Shown here: positions 46,601 through 55,018 of the stretch, piece after piece | Position numbering within the stretch: position 1 is the first letter of the stretch | Layout: the number at the start of each line of letters is the position of its first letter | Origin: Planctomycetota bacterium | GTDB taxonomy: Bacteria > Planctomycetota > UBA1135 > UBA2386 | Assembly (NCBI GenBank): GCA_020638735.1 | Contig: JACKHZ010000010.1 | Location: 62,001-126,000, forward strand | Direction: 5' to 3' | DNA length: 64,000 bases | Made by a program: the position numbers and the translations under genes | Notes under the pieces: generated by a model | The model's input: only the letters and a program-made list of their open reading frames with translations | The model's database searches: none | Told to the model about the DNA's origin: nothing

Positions 46601-47203
46601 CTCTACATCTTCTTCGTCGTCGTCGCGTTCGTCTATCTGGTGCTGGTCGGCCAGTACGAGAGCTTCCTGATCCCGCTGGCGGTGATCCTGTCGCTGCCGA
46701 TCGGCGTCTTCGGCGCGTTCCTGTTCCTGCAGGCGGTCGGGCTCGCCAACGACGTCTGGGCGCAGCTCGGGTTGATCATGTTGGTGGGCTTGCTGGGCAA
46801 GAACGCGATCCTGATCGTCGAGTTCGCGGTGCAGCGCCGCCGCGAAGGGCTGTCGCTGCGCGACGCCGCGGTCGAGGGCGGCAAGACCCGCTTCCGGCCG
46901 ATCCAGATGACGTCGTTCGCGTTCGTCGCCGGCCTGATCCCGCTGGTCATCGCCACGGGCGCCGGCGCGATCGGCAACCGCACCATCGGCACCGCCGGCG
47001 TCGGCGGCATGCTGTTCGGCACGGTGCTCGGCGTGCTGGTGATCCCGGGCCTCTACTACGTGTTCGGCAAGATGTCGGACGGCAAGAAGCTGCTGCGCGA
47101 CGAGACCGACGAACCGCTCAGCGAGGGCTTCCAGCACGCGGTCAAGAGCCACGGGGCGACGCCATCGGACCACGGCCACGAGCCGCCGCCCGCGTCGCAC
47201 TGA
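43688..47203 (+). CDS. acrB: RND efflux pump (AcrB/MexB type), with unusual insertions
   Basis: The 1171-residue pump is proton-driven and exports hydrophobic compounds. Visible signatures are the N-terminal LTRPALALVTAILILFLGALG, the substrate-pathway LPIAQFPDVAPPTVYVSI, the proton-relay Asp pair in LAIGVVVDDAIVVVE (TM4), and the Lys in GLLGKNAILIVEFA (TM10). Usual AcrB length is about 1030-1050. The extra residues come from a His/Asp/Lys-rich insert at about 268-318 (HRAAHQHAVNHKHD) and from an insert in the central loop (about 545-620). The latter has another His-rich patch (HAHPGNGHGEG) and two extra hydrophobic stretches. The His-rich patches could bind metal, but they may simply be family-specific linkers. 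Confidence 0.93.
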   Translation: MFTKILTRPALALVTAILILFLGALGIVTLPIAQFPDVAPPTVYVSIAYPGASANVLIDAVIIPLEQSINGVQNMRYMVSDATSAGEATIRIFFEPGTDPNINVVNVQNRVNIMLSRLPPLVVREGILVSQVVPSMLMYLNLYSTDPNTDQKDLFNYSNVYVMPVLKRIQGMGIPRNLGNRSFAMRVWLNPERMRAYNVSVSDVMEALAEQSIIGSPGRLGQATGMTSQSKEYVLTYIGRYNKPEQYGNIVLRAKPNGEILRLRDVCVPPDSHFVDEGGDGERGPPAGHEVKDPDKPDKHRAAHQHAVNHKHDGIELGSEFFDIYSDVDGHPAASVVLKQAPGSNAAEVIAEVKRTLEELRPSFPPGMDYEIAYDVSKFVDASIEKVLHTLLEAFILVSLVVFMFLGDMRSTLIPTLAVPVSLVGTFFVLSLMGFSINLITLFAMVLAIGVVVDDAIVVVEAVHAKMAEKHLSPYRATMEVLHEISGAIVAITLVMTSVFVPVTFVPGPVGVFYRQFGVTMATSIILSGVVALTVTPVLCAMILKPHAHPGNGHGEGADGEEHVVKRRGGRLRKIAVWVLLGLPLLAGLTYLAYELWGPVGFLLILAPFVQPPFSRLVDVITNVYAGMVRPVVARRVLTLAVIAAFVFGIVGVNTRMASGFIPGEDQGIIYAVLQTPPGSTLEYTNAKSQELGEIARELPSVTSVTSVAGYEVLTEGRGSNAGTAIINLKPWAERDQTAVEIIAILKEECRRISDVKLEFFEPPAIPGFGAAGGFSVRVLDKTQSSVADYQRLGEVNDKFMTALAKRKEIANLFSFYASDYPQYELVVDNDLAMQKGVSVDKALESLNILIGSTYEQGFILFNQFYKVYVQSWPEFRRMPEDLDALFVKNEGGQMVPYSSFMHIKKQQGLNEITRYNLYPSSAIQGVPAPGFSSGEAIKAIEEVAKETLPNGYGLGWEGLSWDESRQGNASLYIFFVVVAFVYLVLVGQYESFLIPLAVILSLPIGVFGAFLFLQAVGLANDVWAQLGLIMLVGLLGKNAILIVEFAVQRRREGLSLRDAAVEGGKTRFRPIQMTSFAFVAGLIPLVIATGAGAIGNRTIGTAGVGGMLFGTVLGVLVIPGLYYVFGKMSDGKKLLRDETDEPLSEGFQHAVKSHGATPSDHGHEPPPASH

Positions 47204-47230
47204 CCGTCCGTGACGGCGATTCCGCGCAGG

Positions 47231-50200
47231 TCAGAAGTCGACCTGCACGGTCTCGCCGGCGACGACGTCGACGGTCTGCTCCGCGGGTCCGCCGTCGGCG
47301 GCGCCGCGCTGCATCGTCTGCAACTGCACCTTCCAGCGCCCGGGCTTGAGACCGTCCAGCGTGCCCTTGCCCTTGCGCAGCATCTGCATGACCGGCGCAG
47401 CGGGCTCGTCTTCGTCCTCGTCGTCGCCGACGTAGGTCGCCATCGCCATCGCGAAGCCGGGCGGGTCGGCGACGACGACGCGGACCTTGCCCGCGGCGCC
47501 GAGCCGCAGCTCGAACCCGCCCTGGTCCTCGCCGCGCGCGACGACCGCTTCGCCGAACGTCGGCGCGAAGCCCTTGGCGGTGGCGCGCACGCGCAGCGCC
47601 GTGTCCGGCGCGACACCCTTCAGCACGAACTGGCCGAACTCGTCGCTCTTGATGGTCGTGCCGCCGAGCGACATGCCTGGCAGGAGCGACTCCGTCACCG
47701 AGCCGGCGATGTCGCTGCCGATCGCGCCGACGTCGCCCGCGGTCGGCGCCGGGCCGACGCGGATGCGCGCGCCGGACACCGGGTTGCCGTCGGGTCCCAG
47801 CACGACGCCGCGCAGCGTCGATGCGTCCAGCTCGACGTCGAACTCGTTGTCGCCCTGACGCAGCGTCACCGCGACGGTCGTCGGCATCGCGCGGTCGGAG
47901 TGGGTGATGCGCAGCCGGTGCTCGCCGGGCGGCAGGTCGGCGATGCGGTAGACGCCGCGTTCGTCGCTCTTGGTGTTGCGCTTGCTGCCGCCGCCGCCGA
48001 ACTGCGCCAGCATGCCGCCGACCATGTCCTCCACGGCGTCGTCGGCGCCGGCGCCAGGGCCCTCGGCGAACGCCACCTTGGCGCCGGCGAGCGGCGCGCC
48101 GTTCTCGCGCACGACGCCGCTCAGCACCGCGGCGGTCGCCTTGGTCAGCGTCACGTTCGCGGTCGCCTGGTCGGCCACGGCGACCTCCGTCCAGGGCTCC
48201 TCCTCGGACCCGGCGTCGCCGCCGAGACCGACCGCGCTGTTCCACTGCTGGTTGTCGGAGCCGGCCTCGGGGTTGGCGCGCACGCGCACGCGGCGGCTCG
48301 CCGAGCGCATCGCGACGTCGAACAGGCCGTCGCCGCCGGTCGCCAGCCGGAAGCGGTGCTTCCCCGGCACCAGGTGCGCGAAGTGAGCTACGCCGGCCTC
48401 GTCGGTCTTCTGCCGGTCGGTGTCGCCGTCGGGTGTGTCGTGCTCGACCGCCACGCCGGCCGCCGGCGCGCCGCCCTCCTCGACCACGGTGACCGCGACC
48501 TCACCGCCGACCAGCAGTCGCACGGTAGCTTCCTGGGGCCCGCCGTCGGGAGTCGCGAGCGGCTGCGCGAACGGCGCGTGCTGCTTCGACGCCACCGTCA
48601 GCTCGCCGTTGCCGTTCGGCAGGTTGAGCGTGCAGCGGCCCTCGGCGTCCGTCTCTGCGCGGTCGGTGGCGTCGCCCTCGGCCATCGCCGCCAGCCGCGC
48701 GAACGGGTTGCTGCCGCGCTCCGCGCCCGTTCCGATGCGCACCCGCGCACCGGCCACGGCCTGCCCGGTGCGGTCGTCGAGCACCAGCACGCGCAGCACC
48801 GGCTGCGGCGCCAGGCGAACGACACCGAGGTCGACCACGCCGCGCTGCGGCAACTCGATGCTCTCGCGGCTCCACGGCTGGTAGCCGATCGCCGCGACGT
48901 CCAGGTCGAGCTTCTGCTCGTCCTTCGGCCGCAGGTCGTCGAGCACGAGGCGGCCGGCGTCGAGGGCGCGCGACCGGTTGCGCCGGTTCTGCATCGCCAT
49001 CAGGTCGCCGAGGCCGCCGCCGCCGACCAGCCGGTGCTGCACGATCGCGCGGCGCAGCGGCGCGCCGGTGCTGTCGTCGACCAGCGTCACGGTGACCACG
49101 ACGCCGGGGTCGTAGCGCAGCTCGACGTCGCGCCGGCCGGGCGCGGCGTCGGCGCGTTCGCTGCACGAACCGAGCGCCGACATCGGGTTCTTCGGATCGA
49201 CGCGCGAGAGCCACAGCCGGTAGCCGTTGTCGGCGCGCAGGCCGCGCAGCACGAACGAGCCGTCGGCGGCGATGTCGGCCTGCTTCTCACCCATCTGCAT
49301 GCCGAGCTCCGACATCAGCTCGCTGGCGCCGCCGAACATGCCCATCATGCCCATCGGCGAGGCGTCGACCTTGGGCTTCGCCGAGGCCATCACGACGATG
49401 CCGGCGCGTTCGTCGGGAAGGTCCAGCGCGCGGCCGCGGATCTCGGCGCCGCGCGGCATCGTGATCAGCACGTCGAGCAGCTCCTGGCCGGCGGTCAGGG
49501 TCAGGCCGTCCTTGCGCGCCGCGGGGTGCTCGTCGTGGTTGGCCCGCAGGCCGAGTTCGCCGGCCGGCACGCTGGCGAGTTCGAAGCGCCCGGCGGCGTC
49601 GGTGACCGCGGTCTCGCCGACGCGGGCGCGGTCGAACGACGCCTGCTGCGCGAACGCGAACTCGCCGAACTGCTTCTCGATCGCCAACACCATCGTGACC
49701 GTCGCGCCCGCGATCGCGGCGCCGTCGGTGTCGACGACGCGGCCGGCGACCACGCCGCCGCGCTCGAGCGTCAGGGTGCCGAGGTCGACGTCCGCGGTCT
49801 CCGGGCGCCGCACGTTGCGGTCGAGCACGCGGAAGCCGCGCTGCAGCAGCCGCACGCCGACCATGCGAGTCGTGCCGTGCGCGTTGACGCGGAAGCGACC
49901 GTCGGCGTCGGTCGCGAAGCTCGCGCGCTGGTCGCTCCAGCTGCGCGGGTCGACGTCGCCGCCGGGCCCGGCGCGGCCCAACTCCGCCATCGCGTCGATG
50001 TCGCCGAAGTCGATCGCCGAGAAGTCGCCGCTGAAGAACATGCCCGGCATGCACACGACCGCGACGTCCGCCATCGGGCGACCCTGGCCGTCGACGACCT
50101 GGCCGGTGATCGCCGGCCCGGCGGTGGGCGGCAGCGACGGCGCGGCGGCCGAGCGTTCGCCGTCCGGGCCGCCGGCCGCGCGCGTCAGCGAGGCGTCGGT

Positions 50201-50371
50201 CGCCGGGGCGGGGCCCTCGGCCGGCGTCGCCGGCGACGCCGCGTTCGCCGGGTCGCGTTCCGGGCCCGGCGGCGGCGCCGGCACGTCGGAGCGGTTGAGC
50301 CAGAAGAAGCCTGCGGCGCCGACGAGCAGCAGCAGGAGGAACGCGATGCCGAGGGTGCGTGCGGGTTGCAT
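47231..50371 (-). CDS. Very large membrane-anchored carboxypeptidase-regulatory repeat protein
   Basis: The 1046-residue protein starts with one membrane helix (about residues 7-24, LGIAFLLLLLVGAAGFFWL), followed by a Pro/Ala-rich linker and at least six carboxypeptidase-regulatory-like beta-sandwich repeats, each marked by a G-x-V-D-x-x-G-x-P-x-x-G-A-x-V pattern (for example GQVVDGQGRPMADVAVV, GRVVDTDGAAIAGATVTMV, GVVLGPDGNPVSGARIRVG). No catalytic domain is visible. The protein is expected to sit at the cell surface. It is related in domain type to the C-terminal part of the sigma fusion at 23488-25941. ATG 50371 is chosen as the start before the helix; upstream codons to 50446 are spacer. 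Convergent with the RND pump (27-base gap). Confidence 0.85.
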   Translation of the reverse strand: MQPARTLGIAFLLLLLVGAAGFFWLNRSDVPAPPPGPERDPANAASPATPAEGPAPATDASLTRAAGGPDGERSAAAPSLPPTAGPAITGQVVDGQGRPMADVAVVCMPGMFFSGDFSAIDFGDIDAMAELGRAGPGGDVDPRSWSDQRASFATDADGRFRVNAHGTTRMVGVRLLQRGFRVLDRNVRRPETADVDLGTLTLERGGVVAGRVVDTDGAAIAGATVTMVLAIEKQFGEFAFAQQASFDRARVGETAVTDAAGRFELASVPAGELGLRANHDEHPAARKDGLTLTAGQELLDVLITMPRGAEIRGRALDLPDERAGIVVMASAKPKVDASPMGMMGMFGGASELMSELGMQMGEKQADIAADGSFVLRGLRADNGYRLWLSRVDPKNPMSALGSCSERADAAPGRRDVELRYDPGVVVTVTLVDDSTGAPLRRAIVQHRLVGGGGLGDLMAMQNRRNRSRALDAGRLVLDDLRPKDEQKLDLDVAAIGYQPWSRESIELPQRGVVDLGVVRLAPQPVLRVLVLDDRTGQAVAGARVRIGTGAERGSNPFARLAAMAEGDATDRAETDAEGRCTLNLPNGNGELTVASKQHAPFAQPLATPDGGPQEATVRLLVGGEVAVTVVEEGGAPAAGVAVEHDTPDGDTDRQKTDEAGVAHFAHLVPGKHRFRLATGGDGLFDVAMRSASRRVRVRANPEAGSDNQQWNSAVGLGGDAGSEEEPWTEVAVADQATANVTLTKATAAVLSGVVRENGAPLAGAKVAFAEGPGAGADDAVEDMVGGMLAQFGGGGSKRNTKSDERGVYRIADLPPGEHRLRITHSDRAMPTTVAVTLRQGDNEFDVELDASTLRGVVLGPDGNPVSGARIRVGPAPTAGDVGAIGSDIAGSVTESLLPGMSLGGTTIKSDEFGQFVLKGVAPDTALRVRATAKGFAPTFGEAVVARGEDQGGFELRLGAAGKVRVVVADPPGFAMAMATYVGDDEDEDEPAAPVMQMLRKGKGTLDGLKPGRWKVQLQTMQRGAADGGPAEQTVDVVAGETVQVDF

Positions 50372-50475
50372 GGGCTGGGCAGGGGCTGCGGCGGGGCGGG
50401 CCAGCGTCGCCGATCGGGGCGCCGACCTGTCGGCCGAGGCGTGCAATGCTACGGGTCGCCTTCGAGAATGCGGTC

Positions 50476-51237
50476 ATGCTCGCGAGGCCGTGGCGGATCC
50501 CGTTGCTCCTGGTCTGCGGGGCGCTGCTCGGCGCCTGCGCTGCTGCACCCCAGACCGGCCTGCCGGTCGGGCTGGTGCCCGCCGCGACCCGGCAGGTGCT
50601 GCTGGTGACGACCGGCGGCTGGGACGCGACCGACGCGACCGTGCAGCGGCTCGAACGCGCCGGCGGCGGCTGGGCTGCGATCGGCGCGCCGATCCGCGCC
50701 ACCGTCGGCCGCAGCGGTCTCGGCTGGGGCGTCGGCCTGCATCGCGACGGCCGCGGCCCGCAGAAGTACGAAGGCGACGGGCGCGCCCCGGCCGGCATGT
50801 TCGAGCTCGGCACCGCGTTCGGCTACACGGCGACGGCGCCCGACGGCGTTCGCGTGCCGTGGCGCGGCACCGACGCGCGCGACTACTTCGTCGATGACGC
50901 CTCGTCCCCCGACTACAACCAGTGGCGGCGCATCGGCGAAGACGAACCCAACGACCCGCGCGCGCACTGGAACAGCTGCGAGGAGCTGCGTCGCTCGGAC
51001 CATCAGTACGAGCTGGCGATGGTCGTCGCGCACAACGCCGGCTGCGTGCCGGGGCGCGGCAGCGCGATCTTCCTGCACGTCTGGCGGGAGCCCGGGTCGG
51101 CGACCAGCGGCTGCACGGCCATGGACCGCGAGGACCTGCTGGCGGTGCTGCGGTGGCTCGATCCGGCGGCGCAGCCGCTGCTGGTGCAGGCGCCGGCGCG
51201 CGTGCTGCCGTCGATGCGGCCGGCCAGCGGCGGCTGA
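50476..51237 (+). CDS. L,D-transpeptidase (YkuD-like) lipoprotein
   Basis: The 253-residue protein has a lipoprotein signal (IPLLLVCGALLGACAAA, Cys20). The catalytic domain has KYEGDGRAPAGMFELG (substrate loop), the conserved His in MVVAHNAGC, and the active-site SGCTAM (Cys about 213) near the end. Such enzymes make 3-3 cross-links or attach proteins to peptidoglycan in the periplasm. It lacks LysM or binding domains. ATG 50476 is the start; its promoter region overlaps the divergent start of the giant repeat protein (105 bases between starts). The RluA-type gene starts two bases after its stop, so co-transcription is likely. Confidence 0.85.
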   Translation: MLARPWRIPLLLVCGALLGACAAAPQTGLPVGLVPAATRQVLLVTTGGWDATDATVQRLERAGGGWAAIGAPIRATVGRSGLGWGVGLHRDGRGPQKYEGDGRAPAGMFELGTAFGYTATAPDGVRVPWRGTDARDYFVDDASSPDYNQWRRIGEDEPNDPRAHWNSCEELRRSDHQYELAMVVAHNAGCVPGRGSAIFLHVWREPGSATSGCTAMDREDLLAVLRWLDPAAQPLLVQAPARVLPSMRPASGG

Positions 51238-51238
51238 C

Positions 51239-52207
51239 ATGGGCGGGCACGATCAGCTGCGCGTGCGGCTCGACGCCTCTGCGACGGGACGCGTGCTGCT
51301 CGACTGGCTGCCCGAACGCTTCCGCTACCTGGACCGCGACGGCTGGGCGGCGCAGCTGCGCGACGGACGCGTCCGGCTCGGCGGCGCGGTGGCCGACGGC
51401 GGCGAGGTGCTGCACGGTGGTGACGAGCTGGTGTTCGTGCCGGCGGCGGCCGCCGACCGCGTCGAGCCCGTGCCGGTGTTGTTCGTCGACGACGCGTTGG
51501 TGGTGGTCGACAAGCCGGCCCACACCGTCGTGCAGCGCGCCAGCGCGTTCCCTGGCCGCACCTTCGTCGCGACGCTGAGTCGCGGTTTCCCGCCGCGCGA
51601 CCTCGAGATGCTGGAGCCGGCGCACCGGCTCGACCGCGAGACCAGCGGCGTGCTGGTGCTGGCGCGCTCGCGCGCGGCGTTCGCGGCGCTGCAGCGGGCG
51701 TTCGCCGGCGGGGACGTGCAGAAGCGCTACGTCGCGGTCGCGCGCGGGGTGTTCGGGCCCGACGAAGTGGTGGTGCGCTCGGCGATCGGTCCGGCGGCGG
51801 GCAGCGTCGTTCGGGCGCGGCGCGCCGTGGTCGCGCACGGGGCCTCCGGTGCCCGCGCGGCGGAGACGGCGTTCGCCGTGCTCGAGCGGCTCGCGAACGC
51901 CACCGTCGTCGCGGCCACGCCGCGCACCGGCCGCACGCACCAGCTGCGCGTGCACCTCGAGCACCTCGGCCACCCGCTGGTCGGCGACGTGCTCTACGGT
52001 CACGACGACGCGCGCTACCTGGAGTTCGTCGAGGCGCAGAAGCGCGGCGGGCCGGCGCGGCGGCCGGGCGACGACGCCGTCGCGCGCCAGCTGCTGCACG
52101 CCGAGTCGCTGGCGTTCGCCCATCCGCTCACCGGTGAACCGCTTCACATGACGGCGCCGTGGCCGGCCGAACTGCGCGAGTACGTGGCGCGCCATCGCGG
52201 TGGGTGA
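51239..52207 (+). CDS. RluA-family pseudouridine synthase
   Basis: The 322-residue enzyme isomerises uridine in rRNA or tRNA. An N-terminal S4-like domain (about residues 5-75, RVLLDWLPERFRYL, DGRVRLGGAVADGG) precedes the catalytic domain with LVVVDKPAHTVV, EPAHRLDRETSGVLVLARS (catalytic Asp about 131) and GRTHQLRVHLEHLGHPLVGD. These are the RluA/RluC/RluD hallmarks. Specificity is not set by what can be seen. ATG 51239 starts two bases after the L,D-transpeptidase stop. The UPF0316 gene follows after 12 bases. Confidence 0.93.
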   Translation: MGGHDQLRVRLDASATGRVLLDWLPERFRYLDRDGWAAQLRDGRVRLGGAVADGGEVLHGGDELVFVPAAAADRVEPVPVLFVDDALVVVDKPAHTVVQRASAFPGRTFVATLSRGFPPRDLEMLEPAHRLDRETSGVLVLARSRAAFAALQRAFAGGDVQKRYVAVARGVFGPDEVVVRSAIGPAAGSVVRARRAVVAHGASGARAAETAFAVLERLANATVVAATPRTGRTHQLRVHLEHLGHPLVGDVLYGHDDARYLEFVEAQKRGGPARRPGDDAVARQLLHAESLAFAHPLTGEPLHMTAPWPAELREYVARHRGG

Positions 52208-52219
52208 TCCGATGGCCGG

Positions 52220-52780
52220 ATGGACTTCCTCGCGGACCATCCGCTGCTCGGCATGTCGTTCGTGTTCCTGGCGCGCGTCTGCGACGTGTCGCTCGGCACG
52301 CTGCGCACGATCCTCGTGTTCCGCGCCTACCGGGTGCGCAGCGCGGTGATCGGCTTCTTCGAGTCACTGATCTGGTTGACCGCGGCGGGCATGGTGCTGC
52401 GCAACATGACCGGCTGGCACATGGCGCTCGGCTACGCCGCGGGCTACGCGACCGGCAACTACGTCGGCATCTGGCTCGAGTCGAAGCTGGCGATGGGCAT
52501 GGAGCTCGTGCGCGTGATCTCGACTGCGCCCGACGTGGCGATGGCGGCGCAGCTGCGCGACGGCCAGTTCTCGGTGGTCGAGTTGGATGGTCGCGGTGAC
52601 GACGGCAACCCGATCGAGGTGCTGTTCGTCGTCGAGCAGCGGCGTCGGCTGCCGAAGCTGATCCAGCGCATCGAGAGCACGGACCCGTCGGCGATCTACA
52701 CCATCACCGACGTCAAGGTGCACCGCTCGAGCACGGCGTCGAGCCTGGGTGTGCGCAGGATGTTCGGCGGCAGGAAGTGA
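52220..52780 (+). CDS. UPF0316 family membrane protein (DUF5698/DUF2179)
   Basis: The 186-residue protein has three hydrophobic segments (about residues 8-28, 38-60, 66-88) with FLARVCDVSLGTLRTILVFRAYR, and a C-terminal soluble DUF2179-like domain (about 105-186) with VVEQRRRLPKLIQRIESTDPSAIYTITDV. This order is typical of the UPF0316/YebE-like family, whose function is unknown. ATG 52220 is the start. It is on the same strand as the RluA-type gene and convergent with the next gene (16 bases). Confidence 0.88.
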   Translation: MDFLADHPLLGMSFVFLARVCDVSLGTLRTILVFRAYRVRSAVIGFFESLIWLTAAGMVLRNMTGWHMALGYAAGYATGNYVGIWLESKLAMGMELVRVISTAPDVAMAAQLRDGQFSVVELDGRGDDGNPIEVLFVVEQRRRLPKLIQRIESTDPSAIYTITDVKVHRSSTASSLGVRRMFGGRK

Positions 52781-52796
52781 GCGCGTCGCGCGGCGG

Positions 52797-53471
52797 TCAC
52801 TTCTTCGGCTTGCCGCCGCCGGCCAGGAACGCGCCGAGACAGCCCATCAACGTGCCGAACATGACCGTGAGACAAGGCCAGAACGTGTATTGCGGCATGC
52901 TCAGGAACAGGAACGGATCGGCGTCGGGCGGCTGCACCAGCCCGTCGGGCAGCTTCACGTAGTGCGTGTTCCAATCGTACTGCAGCGCCAACCATGTCAC
53001 CGCGACGACCGGCAAGCGCGCGAGCACGGCGTAGACGAGCATCAGCACGCCGAGGCGCGGGAACGCCGCGATCGAGACCAGCGCGCCGAGCACCATCGCG
53101 CCGGCGAAGTACGCGACGCCCACGACTTCGCCCGGGTGCTCCTTGTCGGGGAACGTGACCAGCCCGGCCGCCTTGGCGCCGAAGATGCCGCCGAACGCGA
53201 CCATCAGCGCGATGGCGCTGATCAGCAGCGCGCGGCCCTTGTTGCCGGTGCCCTGGCCGGACCGCTGCAGGCGGAATCCGAACCAGAGGCCGAAGACGAA
53301 GATCAGCCAGCCGATGCCGATCATCGCGTTGTCGCCGCCGGCCTTGGGCTCGCCGAACAGCGTCGGGCTCCACTCGTAGAGTTCGCCGAGCAGGCGGGCG
53401 ATCGTGACCATGAGCGTGATCGCGGCGGGGACGAGCACGAGGGAGAACGGCGAGGGGCGCTTGTCGGCCAT
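52797..53471 (-). CDS. Hypothetical polytopic membrane protein (paralogue of 22442-23059)
   Basis: The 224-residue protein has five or six hydrophobic stretches. Segments that line up with the protein at 22442-23059 are ITLMVTIARLLGE, WLIFVFGLWFG-x-RLQRSGQG, YAVLARLPVVAVTWLA and DWNTHYVKLPDG. The shared positions suggest gene duplication within this genome. No named family. ATG 53471 is used; the frame is open to 53546 but that part is spacer. Divergent from the NhaC-type antiporter gene (50 bases). Confidence 0.75.
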   Translation of the reverse strand: MADKRPSPFSLVLVPAAITLMVTIARLLGELYEWSPTLFGEPKAGGDNAMIGIGWLIFVFGLWFGFRLQRSGQGTGNKGRALLISAIALMVAFGGIFGAKAAGLVTFPDKEHPGEVVGVAYFAGAMVLGALVSIAAFPRLGVLMLVYAVLARLPVVAVTWLALQYDWNTHYVKLPDGLVQPPDADPFLFLSMPQYTFWPCLTVMFGTLMGCLGAFLAGGGKPKK

Positions 53472-53521
53472 CGGCACAAGCCTACGCGCCGCCATACCCG
53501 GTTCGCTATGTTCCGTCGCCC

Positions 53522-54946
53522 GTGACGACGAAGGCCACCGTTCCACCCTGGCAGGCGTTCACCCAGGTCGGTGTGCTGGCGGCGGTGCTGCTCTACGGGC
53601 TGGTGCTGCGACCGCTGGCGCTCGACCAGCAGCCGCTGCCGCTCGAGGTGCTGTTCCCGCTGGTCGCGGCGTTCGTCGTCGCGCAGCTGCGTCTCGCGGG
53701 GCGGTCGTGGCAGGAGATCGAACGGGGCATCGTGCAGCGCATGGCGCACGGCGTGCCCGGCTTCTTCGTGCTGTTCGCGGTCGGCATCCTGATCGGCAGC
53801 TGGATCGCCTGCGGCACGATCCCGATGCTCGTGCACGTCGGCGTGCGGCTGATCGACCCGCGCTGGCTCTACCTGCTGGCGTTCGTCGTGCCGGCGGTGT
53901 TCTCGACGCTGACCGGCACGTCGTGGGGTTCGGCCGGCACGGTCGGCGTCGTCATCATGGGCGTCGCAGGTTCCGTCGGCGGCGACCTCGGCGTGACGGC
54001 CGGCGCGGTGATCGGCGGCGCCTACTTCGGCGACAAGCTCTCGCCGCTGTCCGACACCACCAACATGGCGGCGCTCGGCGCGGACGTGCCGCTGTTCGAC
54101 CACGTGCGCTCGATGCTGTGGACGACGGTGCCGTCGGCGCTGATCGCGGTCGTGGTGTTCACGACGGTCGGGCTCGTCTCACCGCCCGCCGGCAGCGGCG
54201 CCGTGGCCGGCACGGCGGAGTTCCTGGCGGGGCTCGAGCGGCTGTTCACCTTCCATTGGTCGCTGCTGTTGCCGCCGCTGGTCGTGCTGATCGGTTCGCT
54301 GCGACGCGCGCCGGCGATCCCGGTGCTCGGGCTCGGCATCCTGCTCGCCGCGGTGCTGGCGGTGTTCGTGCAGGGCTTCGACCTCGACGCCGTCGGCGCG
54401 GCGCTGACCAACGGCTTCCGGCTCGACCTGTTGCCGGCCGCCGGCGAAGTGCCCGACGCCGTGCGCACGCTGGTCGAACGCGGCGGGCTCTACTCGATGA
54501 GCCAGGCGGTGTTCGTCGCCTTCCTGGTGTTCTTCTGCGTGGGTGCGATGGACTGCATCGAAGCGCTGCCGACCGTCGTCGACGCGTTGTTCCGCTTCGT
54601 GCGAGGGCCTGCGGCCAACGTGCTGGCGGCGCTGCTGGCCGCGCTGCTGACCAACGCGCTGACGTGCAACCAGTACGCGACGAGCTTCATCGTCGGCGAC
54701 GCGTTCCGCCGGAGGTTCGACGGGCTCGGCGTGCCGCGGCGCGTGCTGTCGCGCTCGATCGAAGACACCGGCACGATGATCGAGTCGCTGGTGCCGTGGC
54801 ACCCGACCGCGCTGTTCATGGTCGCGACCCTCGGCGTGGGGGTCGCGGACTATTGGCGCTGGCAGGTGCTGACGCTGGCAAACCTCGTGGTCGCGCCGTT
54901 GCTCGCGCTGACCGGCGTCGGCTGCGGCTACCCGCGCCGGCGGTGA
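53522..54946 (+). CDS. nhaC: NhaC-type Na+/H+ antiporter
   Basis: The 474-residue protein has about 11-12 hydrophobic segments. Characteristic NhaC-family stretches are FVVPAVFSTLTGTSWGSAGTVG (about residues 121-142), YFGDKLSPLSDTTNMAA (about 170-186) and a later TNALTCNQYATSFIVGDAFR. The family exchanges Na+ for protons at the inner membrane, though close relatives exchange other ions or amino acids/organic acids (for example malate/lactate). GTG 53522 is the start. The terminator hairpin at 54959-54996 follows 13 bases after the stop. Confidence 0.88.
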   Translation: MTTKATVPPWQAFTQVGVLAAVLLYGLVLRPLALDQQPLPLEVLFPLVAAFVVAQLRLAGRSWQEIERGIVQRMAHGVPGFFVLFAVGILIGSWIACGTIPMLVHVGVRLIDPRWLYLLAFVVPAVFSTLTGTSWGSAGTVGVVIMGVAGSVGGDLGVTAGAVIGGAYFGDKLSPLSDTTNMAALGADVPLFDHVRSMLWTTVPSALIAVVVFTTVGLVSPPAGSGAVAGTAEFLAGLERLFTFHWSLLLPPLVVLIGSLRRAPAIPVLGLGILLAAVLAVFVQGFDLDAVGAALTNGFRLDLLPAAGEVPDAVRTLVERGGLYSMSQAVFVAFLVFFCVGAMDCIEALPTVVDALFRFVRGPAANVLAALLAALLTNALTCNQYATSFIVGDAFRRRFDGLGVPRRVLSRSIEDTGTMIESLVPWHPTALFMVATLGVGVADYWRWQVLTLANLVVAPLLALTGVGCGYPRRR

Positions 54947-54958
54947 AAGGAGAGAAAT

Positions 54959-54996
54959 GGACGGTGCCGCACAGGGGGCGATGCACGGCACCGTCC
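54959..54996 (+). terminator. Hairpin terminator (bidirectional) between convergent genes
   Basis: GGACGGTGCCG (54959-54969) and CGGCACCGTCC (54986-54996) form a perfect 11-base stem with a 16-base loop. It lies between the convergent antiporter and beta-helix genes. There is no clear U-tract on either strand. Confidence 0.65.
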
Positions 54997-55018
54997 GGGT
55001 CGGCGACGCGCGGCAGGC

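Noticed and set aside
44765..47200. 811-codon minus-strand open frame opposite the RND pump
   Set aside because: The pump has full family signatures on the plus strand; the opposite frame is Arg/His/Asp-rich shadow coding.
47210..50608. 1132-codon plus-strand open frame
   Set aside because: It is antisense to the carboxypeptidase-regulatory repeat protein and shows no domain of its own.
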